Below, piece after piece: positions 9,556-20,178 of a stretch of DNA of 64,000 nucleotides. The notes beneath the pieces were generated by a model. The model did not search any database. It saw nothing but the letters and a program-made list of their open reading frames with translations, and had not been told where the DNA came from. Numbering within the stretch: position 1 is the stretch's first letter; every line of letters begins with the position of its first letter. This DNA is from Polydactylus sextarius. Taxonomy: Eukaryota > Chordata > Actinopteri > Polynemidae. Made by a program: the position numbers and the translations under genes. The stretch spans positions 24,778,186 to 24,842,185 of the forward strand of contig CM028912.1 in NCBI GenBank assembly GCA_016801845.1. The letters are read 5' to 3'.

Positions 9556-10373
9556 GATGTTGTTGATATTGTTTCTGCTACTGTTACTATTGTTGTTGTT
9601 GTTGTTGTCACTAATTACATGTTGAATGAGCAATTTGAGGATTCTGACTGGATGTGAGAGAGCTGCGGACGCTGAGAGTAAGCCATTCAGGTAAGAATCT
9701 CTGCACTAAGAATAAGATCAGATGAAATAGGATATAAGAAATGATAAGATTTTTAATGTGACACATCTACTGATTCTTCGTTAGGGCACGTCAATGTATG
9801 ACTTTTATTTGGAGTGTTACTGTTTTGGACTACTTTTGATTGACTGACGTGGTACGTTGAGCCGATGTCTAACACTTGTATTTACTTCCCATCCAGAGGT
9901 GGACTGCGGTTGTGCTTCCAGGACATGGCTGCCCGACCAGCCTCCAGCTCGTCCCTCTCAGGGTATTTTTAATTAAATGAAGGTATGACTGACAGATGTA
10001 AAAAGTGTAGCAGAGGTTTTAACGCTTCTATTTGTTTCCAACCTCAGGTGAGCTCGACCTTCAAATGGGAGCCAGTTGTGCTTCCCAAACCCGGGATCCA
10101 GACCAGCCTCCAGCTCGTCCCTCACGGTATTTTTAATTGAATGAAGTTATAACTAACAGTTATTATGTTAACGCAGTTGATGAACTGTGTAACTGGTACT
10201 GGTATGTGTATGAGAAGTGGAGTTGAGGTTCTAAGTCTTGTATTTGTCTCCACCCTCAGACGGACTCGACCTTCAAGTGGACTCGTTGGACTGCTGCTGC
10301 TGCCATTGTTACTGTTTATGTGAATGGGGAATTTGAGGATTGTGATTGGGTGTAATACTGAAGAGTCATTCAG
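9556..10373 (+). other. Exon module 2 (D-A-B-C) of the U1 gene
   Basis: Second copy of the module, offset by about 1352 bp. D 9556-9690, A 9897-9962, B 10048-10126, C 10260-10373. Exon C here has lost the first GTAAGT donor through a small deletion (CTGAAGAGTCATTCAG), leaving only the second. Exon A is the same length and in the same frame as in module 1. Confidence 0.45.
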
Positions 10374-10554
10374 GTAAGTGTCTGTGCCAAGAATAAGATG
10401 CAAGACAATAGACTTAGATGGGATAGAATAGGACATAGGATAAGTTGGAGTAAGATAAGGGAGGACACAGGTTAAGACACTGTGAGCTAAACTAGGATAC
10501 AAGATAGGATGGATAACAGGATATTGCTGCTGTTGCCACTTTTTTCTCCTTTTA

Positions 10555-10820
10555 TTTTGTCCCTCCCGCCCCCAACCGGTCGAGGCAGATGACCGTCCAC
10601 TCTGAGCCTGGTTCTGCTGGAGGTTTCTTCCTGTTAAAAGGGAGTTTTTCCTCTCCACTGTCGCCAAGTGCTTGCTCATTGTGGGAACTGTTGGGTTTTT
10701 TTTTTTTTTTTTTTTCTATTTTTTAATATTACAATTCAAGTGCCTTGAGATAAATGCGTTTTTCCTTATGATTTGGGATGATACACATAACAGTAAATTG
10801 AATTGAATTGAACTGAATCA
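10555..10820 (-). repeat. Dispersed teleost repeat, intronic copy 3 (U1)
   Basis: Third copy, with an expanded T-run near 10695 and a CTGTCGCCAAG variant where the other copies read CTTGCACCAAG. Confidence 0.75.
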
Positions 10821-10863
10821 AGATAAGATAGTTTGAGCCAGGGTAGAATATAAGCTAAGACAG

Positions 10864-11235
10864 GATGTTGTTGATATTGTTTCTGCTACTGTTACTATTA
10901 TTGTTGTTGTCACTAATTACATGTTGGATGAGCAATTTGAGGATTCTGATTGGATGTGAGAGAGATGATGGGAGGGCAGAATGGTGTGTGATCTCCCTCA
11001 TGTAAACAGGTAAATATCCATTTATCTAATTTTCACTGATTTGTTCTTCTTCTAGTCAGTGATTTGTTTGTAACTGTCTTTTGTCTTGACTTTTACTTTG
11101 ACAGAGAGGAGAGACAGTGAAGGAGAAGAAATTGCAGTTAGGGGTGAATCGCGCTTTTTTTTCTTTTATGTTTTGGCACAACAAACACGTTTTGAATTAA
11201 AAATAAATGTGTTTGCAAGATGAAAGATCTGAGTC
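10864..11235 (+). other. Last D-type exon and terminal exon (U1 gene)
   Basis: A third D-like exon (10864-11009) keeps FEDSDWM-stop but runs on to a different donor, CAG/GTAAAT at 11010. The terminal exon starts at 11105 after a pyrimidine tract and TTTGACAG, reads AGAGGAGAGACAGTG, and carries AATAAA at 11212. Cleavage would fall near 11230. Confidence 0.45.
11212..11217 (+). terminator. Polyadenylation signal of the U1 modular gene
   Basis: AATAAA lies about 107 bases into the terminal exon and is followed by a TG-rich stretch (TGTGTTTGC). Kept in U2 (26157-26162) and U3 (40797-40802). Confidence 0.55.
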
Positions 11236-11324
11236 TGGTCTATATTGTTCATGTTTTACCACATGCTTTTACTACTGATTATATATGCTGTAATGCTAAT
11301 AATACAGAGCTGGTTTCCTAGCTG

Positions 11325-11660
11325 TTTCGTTCCTTTAGCTTTGATTACAGCATGCGATCACTGTGGCGTTTCAATAAGCTTCTGCATTGTCACAAGATTA
11401 ATTTCCGTCCAGTGTTGCATTAATTTTTCACCGAGATCTTGTCTTGATGATGGGAGAGTCGGACCACTGTGCAAAGTCTTCTCCAGCAGGTCCCAGAGAT
11501 TCACAATAAGGTTAAGGTCTGGACTCTGTAGCCAATTGATGTGTAAAAATGATGTCTCCTGCTCCCTGAACAAGCAACCCCAGATCACAGCACTGCCCCC
11601 ACAGGCTTGTAACAGTATCACTAGGTATGATGGGTCATCACTTCATCAGGTAGCAACTTT
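11325..11660 (-). pseudogene. Tc1-like transposase C-terminal fragment (U1)
   Basis: On the minus strand the frame reads ILLQACGGSAVIWGC then FREQETSFLH, LQSPDLNLIVNLWD and LGEKLMQHW, the C-terminal half of a Tc1/mariner-type transposase. The catalytic Glu of the usual PIENLW motif is Val here. About 165 bp present in U3, including the QDDN motif, is missing. Dead fragment. Confidence 0.85.
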
Positions 11661-11849
11661 TTTTTTTTTTTTTGGGTGGGGGGGCAGTCAGATGCTCAGT
11701 TTAAATTTTATCTGTGTAAAATGTAGCAACTGTCACTTAGCAGATTCAATCACAGTATAATATAACGGAAATTCACCGTCAAATTCACTTCATCGGACAA
11801 ACAGTTTGGACTTTCTTCATCCTTTTACATCTGAGGTCACAACCAAAAC

Positions 11850-12105
11850 ATAAATGGACTCTAAGGTATTTGACATCCACAGCCTGCTCAACCTCCTGCT
11901 CAGCATATTTTTTGGGGCCTTTTCTTGCTTTTCCTCATGGCGATAATCAACTCCAGTGATTCCTTTGTGTTGAGGATGAGATCATTGGCCTCACATCAAC
12001 CAACCAGTGTTTGGACCTCCTCTCTACAAGTTCACTGTTGTTAATCACCAAACCAACATTGTCATCTGCAAATTTAACTATGACATCTTTCTGTAATCGC
12101 TCCTT
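11850..12105 (-). pseudogene. L2-like LINE reverse transcriptase fragment (U1)
   Basis: The minus strand contains VKFADDNVG (the FADD catalytic box of non-LTR reverse transcriptases), then LNTKES, LELIVDMRKSKK and a DVKYL block, across frame changes. This order is typical of fish L2/CR1-type elements. Short, degraded and without ends. Confidence 0.65.
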
Positions 12106-13038
12106 GTTACGTATTTTTCACGTAATATTTTTCAAATGCAGACAGCCGTAGACATGCTCTTTTCTTTTATGTTCTTCCTGCATCTTTACCATCTTTGTTT
12201 CTGTCTTTAGTTTTTCTTTCATAACTTTATAATTATCACCATGACTTCACTTTTAAGATTTTAGGAGGTTTTTGTGTTGTCAGGCCAACACCAACCCCTT
12301 CCAAAGTTATTTATCTATTCAGCCGTCAATTCAAGCATTGACCCATTGACCGTTGCAGAAAACGTAAAACCTTACTTTCTTCTCAAGACCAACATTTTAA
12401 TCTTTACAGTTCATAGATAGATAGATACCTCACTATATATAATATAGCCATACATTAAATAGCCGGATCACATTCTGTCTCATCATTACCCAAACCATCC
12501 AACCATTTATTGTCGTCTACTTTGTTCATTTATTCCACTTTGTCATTGTCTGATAGACCAAACTGTTGCACTTTTCCTTCTGATAAAGACATTTGATCTA
12601 GAAACAAACCAGTAGTTCTGTTTCACTTTATCTCCAAAAGTAACGTGGTTATTAATCTGTTGCTTTGTGAATTCTGAAACAGTTTAAATAAACATATACT
12701 TTATTACTCAGTGATTCATTTACAGTAACATAGTTAAAAAGAATACTGATACAGTTTACTGAGCCAAGTGCAGCTGCAACCATGTCTATTAATATCATTT
12801 TTGGCAACTCATTACTTTGATTTACAGTATTGTTAGTCTTATATGATACACAGATGAAGGAAGTGAGTTTCAGGTGAATTCAGTTCATGGGTTTTATACT
12901 TTTTATATCCTTTTACATTTAGATTCAAACAATTAGGTCCAAACATGCAGCCCAACCAATTACTATAGTACTATTCTGTGCTGGGCATCATTGTTTACTA
13001 CTGTAAACGTTGTCTTACAATACCAGTGTTGCCCTTTA
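12106..13038. other. No gene recognised
   Basis: AT-rich DNA of U1 with a short GATA run near 12415. No open frame, splice pattern or known repeat is convincing. The same DNA occurs at 24426-25365 in U2 and 38792-39728 in U3. Confidence 0.5.
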
Positions 13039-13043
13039 GGTAG

Positions 13044-13515
13044 TGTAGGAGCTATTTGTAGAGTTAGTCTTTGATTAGAGTTTTTGATATTCTTTTTTTG
13101 TTGTAAATTTAATTTTAGCTAATTATGAGTAACTTTGTTTGATTAACTGAGGACCAAGAGTTTGTTTTATTTAGATTAGAGATTTTTTTTGATATTCTTT
13201 GTTGATTATTTGTTTAGGATATTTAGATTTGTATAGTTAATACACGAAGGTTTATTTGTTGGTAATTGAACAAGTTCAATTTCACACTGTGGGCACCTGA
13301 AGTTACTTAGGTAGGCAGGCACCTTGAGGACCAGCATGCACCTGGGTGGGCACATGGTTTTTTACCAGTGCAAGGGAGGAACCAGCAGCCATGATTTTCT
13401 TTGTTCTTTTCTTTGTTTTATTAATTTGGGAAATAAATCATAACAAAAGGCAAGAATCAGGATTGGACATTTATCTTCTTTTGCCTGCGTGAAACCACAT
13501 CACCATGGTGCATCA
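13044..13515 (+). repeat. BEL-2 5' LTR, truncated
   Basis: Starts TGTAGGAGC and lacks the last segment after CATGGTGCATCA. It also differs inside: the GATTAGAGTTTTTGATATTC block appears early near 13074, and TGGTAATTG is followed by an extra AACAAGTTCAATT near 13270. It is the most altered LTR in the window. Confidence 0.85.
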
Positions 13516-13516
13516 C

Positions 13517-15938
13517 AGCAAATGACACAACTGAAAGAGCTGGACTTACCATCTAACATGAGAAGCATTATCATGAAACTTCCTTACAAGCTAAGAGAAA
13601 GATGGAGGAATGTTGCTTGTGATCTACTTGAGAAAAAATGGTTGGAGAGCACAATTTGTTGATCTTGTTACCTTTATTGAAAAGCAAGTTAAAATCGCCT
13701 CAGATCCACTTTTTGGCAACATTCAAGACTCACCACCCACCAAATTCAAATCCTCCAAGACCAGTCATTTTATGCAAAGAAAAAAGGAAAGCAGTTTTGC
13801 TACTAATGTCGCCCACGATAAAGGAAGGAGACATGGCTCAACGTATAGCAAATAAAAACAAGCTCTCCTCAATTCAAAGCTGTCTGTTTTGTTCACAAAG
13901 TAGTCACTCACTGGATAACTGCTCTCAGTTTAAAATGAAATTACATCGGGATAAGATTAATTTCATCAAGGAAAAAGGAATATGTTTTGGTTGCCTGAAA
14001 GTAGGCCACATGAGCAAAGGCTGTAGGAGTCGTTTGGATTGCAACATGTGTAACCAAAAGCACCCAGGAATCCTTCACATCGAGCGGCAGGATAAAGGCA
14101 CATCCTCCAAACAATCACAACAGACTATGAGCCCTCCAAGGGTTTCTACTGTAATGGTACAGACCTGTGGCCATATTGGGGCCGGTGCTGAAGATGATTC
14201 TATCTTTTCTGTTGTTGCAGTTAAAGTTAGGAGCCATAAGAGTAACAAAGTTGTACAGACCTACGCTTTTCTGGACCCAGGAAGTTCAGGAACATTTTCT
14301 GATGGGGCAAAAGAAAATTGTAAATGCTCGTATTCTGTCAGGTCTTGAGGTGTCTGGTGTGGATATGAACGATTTTATCCAGTTACCTAATGTTTTAACG
14401 CAGAGATCCGTGCCTGTCTCCTCACTCAATGTCCCTCGACAAGTGGATCTTGTTCAGTGGTCTTATCTGAAGGATGTAAAGGTCCATGATATTAATGCAG
14501 ATGTAGACCTCCTAATTGGAGCCGATGCCCCAAAAGTAATGGAGCCTTGGGAGGTAATAAACAGCCAGAATGAAGGACCCTACGCAGTAAGGACCAGGGT
14601 CGGTTGGGTCGTTAATGGTCCACTTCGTGGCACAAGCAGTAGGAATAGAAGTGGCTGTCCTGCTGTAACAGCCAACCGAATCTCTATTGAACATCCTCAA
14701 GAAATGTTGGTTCACCAATATAACCATGATTTTAATGAGAGATCAGCTGAGGAACAGTGGAGATATATGTGTTCAAAAGAGAATCCAGCAGATGAAGCAT
14801 CAAGAGGAATGAGAGCTCAGGATTTCCTGACAGGCAGGAGATGGTTGAATGGACCTGAGTTTCTCTCCAAATCAGAGGAGGAATGGCCTAATCTGAGAGA
14901 GGATTGTGATGCAGTTTCTGACGATGACCCAGAGGTCAAAAGGGATTTGACAGTGAATGCTATTAGCAAGGATGTGGAAAAGGCCACCAGCCAGCTGATC
15001 AATTACATTTCATCATGGATTAAGTTAAGAACATCCGTGTCTTGGTTTTTGAAAATCAAAGCAGCGCTCATGACATTGGCACAGAAGAGGAAGAAGTTTA
15101 GTGCTTCTGCGGGCCTTAATAAAGAACAGGAAGTGGACAGGAAGGTTCAGAACTTTAAAGTCACATTCAGAGGACAAAGTCTGACTCCAGAAGATCTTGT
15201 GAAGGCGGAAGAGTCCATCATTCTGTATGTACAAAAACACAAGTTTGAAGCTGAAATTGCCTCGCTCAAGAGTGGATGTAAACCTATCTCCAAAGAAAGC
15301 ATGCTGTACAAACTAGATCCAGTGTTGGATAATGGAATCCTCAGAGTTGGTGGTCGGTTGAATAAAGCAGCATTGCCAGCAGAATCTAAACATCCAGTGA
15401 TTCTTTCTAAAGACATGCATGTATCCACACTCATTCTGCGTCATATTCATAACCAACTGGGGCATGCAGGAAGGAATCACATGCTATCCAGGTTACGGCA
15501 AAAATACTGGATCACTAATGCAAACTCTGCTGCTAGAAAGGTAATATCTGACTGTATTGTGTGCAGACGCAACAGAGGAAAGCTGATTGAGCAGAAGATG
15601 GCTGATTTACCTGAAGAGAGAGTGTTGCCTGAAAAGGCTCCTTTCACAAATGTGGTTATTGATTATTTTGGCCCTATCGATGTTAAAAGAGGCAGAAGTC
15701 TTCTTAAAAGATATGGAGTGCTGTTTACATGTCCGACTAGTCGTGCTGTGCATCTGGAAGTGGCTTATACACTGGACACAGACTCCTGTATAAATGCAAT
15801 TGAAGGTTTATCTGTAGACGAGGTCCAGTCTCAGCTATCAGATCGGATAATGGCACAAATTTTGTTGGAGCCAACCGGGAGCTGAAGGAAAGTCTGGCTG
15901 CTCTGAATCACAGCAAAATTCAAACAGCTTTTGTTCAG
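13517..15938 (+). pseudogene. BEL-2 gag-protease-integrase relic without RT/RNase H
   Basis: C-terminal gag with zinc knuckles (CLFC and CFGCLKVGHMSKGC near 13980), then protease with FLDPGSS near 14275. A segment of about 65 bp after the protease Asp is missing near 14292. Next comes DLLIGADAP; then QYNHDFNERSAEE, the usual start of the BEL RT region, joins QWRYMCSKENPADEASRG, the usual end of RNase H, near 14755. Integrase zinc and core regions follow. A lost base near 15801 ends the frame at 15885. Confidence 0.88.
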
Positions 15939-16438
15939 NNNNNNNNNNNNNNNNNNNNNNNNNNNNNNNNNNNNNNNNNNNNNNNNNNNNNNNNNNNNNN
16001 NNNNNNNNNNNNNNNNNNNNNNNNNNNNNNNNNNNNNNNNNNNNNNNNNNNNNNNNNNNNNNNNNNNNNNNNNNNNNNNNNNNNNNNNNNNNNNNNNNNN
16101 NNNNNNNNNNNNNNNNNNNNNNNNNNNNNNNNNNNNNNNNNNNNNNNNNNNNNNNNNNNNNNNNNNNNNNNNNNNNNNNNNNNNNNNNNNNNNNNNNNNN
16201 NNNNNNNNNNNNNNNNNNNNNNNNNNNNNNNNNNNNNNNNNNNNNNNNNNNNNNNNNNNNNNNNNNNNNNNNNNNNNNNNNNNNNNNNNNNNNNNNNNNN
16301 NNNNNNNNNNNNNNNNNNNNNNNNNNNNNNNNNNNNNNNNNNNNNNNNNNNNNNNNNNNNNNNNNNNNNNNNNNNNNNNNNNNNNNNNNNNNNNNNNNNN
16401 NNNNNNNNNNNNNNNNNNNNNNNNNNNNNNNNNNNNNN
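15939..16438. other. Assembly gap, 500 N
   Basis: Exactly 500 N, so probably a placeholder of unknown true size. BEL is on the plus strand before it and on the minus strand after it, so the orientation of the array changes at the gap. Confidence 0.99.
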
Positions 16439-17467
16439 GAACACTGGTCCTAGTTTGCAGACGCACAGTGCGTACCAGGCCCTTTGCATCTGGTCTGATG
16501 TCTAAAACTTTCCCCATGAGCCAAGATCCTCTTGGAGCTGAGGCATCTGCGACAAGAACTATGTCTCCAGGAGTGAGGCTTTTCCTTGGCCTTGTCCATT
16601 TTTGTCTCTCCTGCATCATGGGTAGATACTCACAGATCCATCTCTTCCAAAACAGCTCAGCAATATATTGTGCCTGTTTCCACCGTTTCTTTATATAAAG
16701 ATCATTTTGGTCAAACAGTCCTGGTGGCATGATTGGTTTTCCTTTCAACATTAAAATGTGATTCGGTGTCAGAGCTTCTAAGTCATTTGGATCATCTGAG
16801 ACTTTTGTGATGGGTCTGTCGTTCAGTATTGCCTCAACCTCACAGAAAACGGTCTGGAGCCCTTCCTCATCCAGAGTTTGTTGTTTCAGTACTGAGGTGA
16901 GAACACTCTTCACTGAACGAATCAGGCGTTCCCAAATACCACCTTGGTGGGAAGCTGCTGGTGTGTTGAAGCTCCATTTTATGCCATTCTGAACAAAAGC
17001 TGTTTGAATTTTGCTGTGATTCAGAGCAGCCAGACTTTCCTTCAGCTCCCGGTTGGCTCCAACAAAATTTGTGCCATTATCCGATCTGATAGCTGAGACT
17101 GGACCTCGTCTACAGATAAACCTTCTTCAATTGCATTTATACAGGAGTCTGTGTCCAGTGTATAAGCCACTTCCAGATGCACAGCACGACTAGTCGGACA
17201 TGTAAACAGCACTCCATATCTTTTAAGAAGACTTCTGCCTCTTTTAACATCGATAGGGCCAAAATAATCAATAACCACATTTGTGAAAGGAGCCTTTTCA
17301 GGCAACACTCTCTCTTCAGGTAAATCAGCCATCTTCTGCTCAATCAGCTTTCCTCTGTTGCGCCTGCACACAATACAGTCAGATATTACCTTTCTAGCAG
17401 CAGAGTTTGCATTAGTGATCCAGTATTTTTGCCGTAACCTGGATAGCATGTGATTCCTTCCTGCATG
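16439..17467 (-). pseudogene. BEL integrase and C-terminus (BEL-3)
   Basis: Integrase core and tail, reading VVIDYFGPID, SDNGTNF, WERLIRS and LTPGDIVLVA. The frame is broken by an extra base pattern near 17126 (CTTCTTCAATTG where BEL-5 has CTTCGAATTG). The N-terminal half of its zinc domain lies beyond hAT-2. Confidence 0.88.
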
Positions 17468-17475
17468 CCCCAGTT

Positions 17476-20170
17476 CACAGGTGTCAAACTCTGGCCCGCG
17501 GGCCAAATTTGGCCCGCCGTGTAATTTCATTTGGCCCGTGGGGCAATATCAAATTAACATTAGAGCTGGCCCGCCGGTATTATACAGCGGCGGTGTTGCT
17601 ATAACACCGCATTCACCGCGAATACTACAAATCCCATAATGCTCTGCGGTTGTTTTGGCGCGCCAGCTTGGTGTCAGTAGATTTCTAGCAAGCAGCGTTC
17701 TTTCCAGACGTGCTGCGCCCAATACTACAACTCTAGGTGTCACTGTTTTACCCCTACCAAAAATGACGAAAAGGAAGGGAGAAAACAGAACTTTTCGGGA
17801 CAGGTGGGAGACAGAATATATGTTTACGTATCTGAAAGACAGACCTGTTTGTCTCTGTTTAGGAGCCAACGTGTCGGTACCTAAGGAGTACAACCTTAGG
17901 CGACACTATGAAACGAAACATCAGGAAAAATACAAGGACCTGGACACGACTCAAAGGAGCCAGAAAGTAGAGGAGATGAAGAGAGGGTTGGTTTCACAAC
18001 AAAATATGTTCAAAAAAGCCACAGCACAAAACGAGGCTGCTGTAAAGGCGAGTTATATCGTGGCAGAAGAAATCGCCAAATCAACCCGATCCTTTAATGA
18101 GGGAGAATTTATTAAAAGATAATGCTGAAAGTTTGTGACCAAGTGTGCCCAGAGAAAAAAAACAGGCCTTTTCAAACGTAAGCCTGAGCAGGAACACAAT
18201 AGCAGAGCGCATATGTGATCTTGCCACCAATCTGCATGACCAGCTGATGGAAAAGGGGGAAGATTTTGTTTCTTTTTCCCTCGCTGTGGACGAGAGCACT
18301 GACGCGTCTGATACTGCGCAGCTGTCAGTCTTCATCCGCGGTGTCGACTCAAAAATGTGTGTTACGGAGGAGCTTTTGGGATTTAAATCTATGCATGGCA
18401 CAACCACAGGGAAGGACATTTTTGAGGAGGTTTGCAAATGTGTAACTGAAATAAACCTGCCGTGGGATAAACTCGTGGGATTAACCACTGATGGTGCGCC
18501 AGCGATGAGTGGTAAAAAGAATGGTCTGGTGGGCAGGATGCGTGAAAAGATGCGGGAAGAGAACTGTGCAGGTGAGCTATCGGTTTATCACTGCATTATA
18601 CATCAAGAGTCACTGTGTGCTAAAGCCCTAAAGATGGAACATGTTATGACCACAGTAACACAAGTTGTTAACTTTATAAGAGCCAAAGGTCTGAATCACC
18701 GCGAGTTTAAGTCTTTTCTGGAAGAGTTTGGTTGAAACACACAGATGTGCCGTATCACACAGAGGTGAGATGGTTAAGCCATGGAAAAGTACTGAACAGA
18801 TTTTTCGAGCTGCGTGAAGAAATATGTCAGCTTCTGCAAAGCAAAGGGAAGGACACAGCAGAACTCCAGGAGCAAAAGTTTATGTGTGAGCTGGCCTTTC
18901 TGTCTGACATCGCAAGCCATCTTGATGCGCTGAACCTGCAGCTACAGGGGCGGGCCGCATCATCACCGAGATCTACTCGTCAGTGAAAGCTTTTAAAGCT
19001 AAACTCTGCCTGTGGGAGAATCAGCTGCTGCAAGGAAACCTTGGCCATTTCCCCTGTTGCCAAACCATAAATACGCAGATCTCTACCGCCGTGTGCGCAC
19101 AGTTTGCTGAAAAACTCAGTGTACTCGGCGCTGAGTTTAACCGGCGATTTGGCGACTTTGATGGTCAGAAATGGAGATTTGAACTGCTTAGTAATCCCTT
19201 CGCAGTCGATGTGGAAAAAGCACCAACTAACATTCAAATGGAGCTGATTGAACTCCAGTGTGATGACACGCTGAAGTCAAAGTATGATGCTGTTGGCGCC
19301 GCACAGTTTCCACAATACATCCCTGACACAATGCCTCAGCTCCGCACCCAAGCTGCTCAATTGCTCTCCATGTTCGGCAGCACTTACCTATGTGAGCAAC
19401 TTTTCTCCTCAATGAAGATGACGAAAACATCTCACAGGGCACGCCTCACTGATGAACACCTTCGTTCGATAATGAAGGTTGCCTCAGCTCAAAGCCTGAG
19501 CCCCGACACTGATGAACTAGCATCCAAGAAAAGATGCCAGGTGTCTGGCTTGAACACACCATGTTAGATCAGTGTGTCGCAAACTGAACAGTAAAAAGGC
19601 CTGAATGATTGATTTATGTATTAGCCAGTGGAAAAAGTTAATGTTGATATTTAGCAAATTGAAAAGAGGCATTCATTTTTTATTTAAATGTTATTTAATA
19701 TGCCATTGATGTTTCTTCGCTTGTTCTTTGACAGTTGATTTTGCACTATTAAGTTAAGTTAAGCTATAAGCATGGCTTGTTCCATATTCAGTGTTAAAGC
19801 AAATCAGTGTAGCAAACTGAGCAAAAACATTTTATTCATGCACTCTTCTCTTGCTACTTCAAGGCTTGAATGTTTGATTCATTCATTATTGTTATTTTGT
19901 TTTCAAATGTATTTATTAGCCTGTGGAAAAAAGTTTATTTTGATATTTACCTCAGAAGGCTGCAAATAGAAAAGAGGCATTCAATTTTTATATTTAAACA
20001 TGAAACTCAGGTTTGCATGTCATTATAAAGTTATATAAGCCTTGCTTGTTCAATTTTCAATGCAAAACTTGTTTGGGTGCCTATTAAAAGGTAATTTTTT
20101 TCAACCTTGGCCCGCGGCTTTGTTCAGTTTTAAATTTTGGCCCACTCATTATTTGAGTTTGACACCCCTG
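17476..20170 (+). mobile_element. hAT-2: hAT transposon inside BEL-3
   Basis: 2695 bp, with the same termini as hAT-1 in reverse orientation. Flanked by CCCCAGTT at 17468-17475 and 20171-20178, the same target duplication as the other three copies. It sits at the same BEL base, so it was copied with BEL and is not a new insertion. Confidence 0.93.
17763..19567 (+). pseudogene. hAT transposase, frameshifted (copy 2)
   Basis: Starts at MTKRKGENRTF and keeps the native C-terminus (SLSPDTDELASKKR then stop at 19565-19567). BED finger, VDESTD/TTDGAPAM core and hATC region are recognisable. Breaks: the second half of the CxxC pair is damaged near 17855, a lost A lies near 18117, extra A's near 18156, a 4-base loss near 18733 and a lost G near 18952. 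Not functional as written. Confidence 0.9.
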
Positions 20171-20178
20171 CCCCAGTT

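Larger units (their letters stand above)
6847..11235 (+). other. Candidate spliced gene with modular exon array (U1 copy)
   Basis: I do not recognise this gene. Exon 1 (about 6847-6927) ends GAAAAT before a GTAAGT donor and has no internal ATG. Exon 2 (7602 or 7619 to 7682 or 7695) follows a CCACCCTCAG acceptor. Then come two modules of four short exons called D, A, B and C, a last D, and a terminal exon with AATAAA. Joining exon 1 to the exon 2 acceptor at 7619 creates ATG and opens MWTAVVLSGPG. Exon A continues in phase 0 as RWTAVVLPGHG, and exon C ends in FEDCDWV before TAA. A small modular protein or a spliced RNA are both possible. Present three times in the window. Confidence 0.5.
13044..15938 (+). 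mobile_element. BEL-2: BEL/Pao element, rearranged 5' end, cut by gap
   Basis: The 5' LTR starts at 13044 after GGTAG and breaks off at about 13515, where it joins directly to gag-coding sequence. The LTR end, leader and N-terminal gag are missing. It has the empty hAT site (AACTGGGGCATGC near 15458) and the full 84-bp segment that other copies lack. The sequence stops at the N gap inside integrase. Confidence 0.9.

Noticed and set aside
15587..15793. 68-codon frame MSRRWLIYLK... in every BEL copy
   Set aside because: Alternative frame inside the integrase core.
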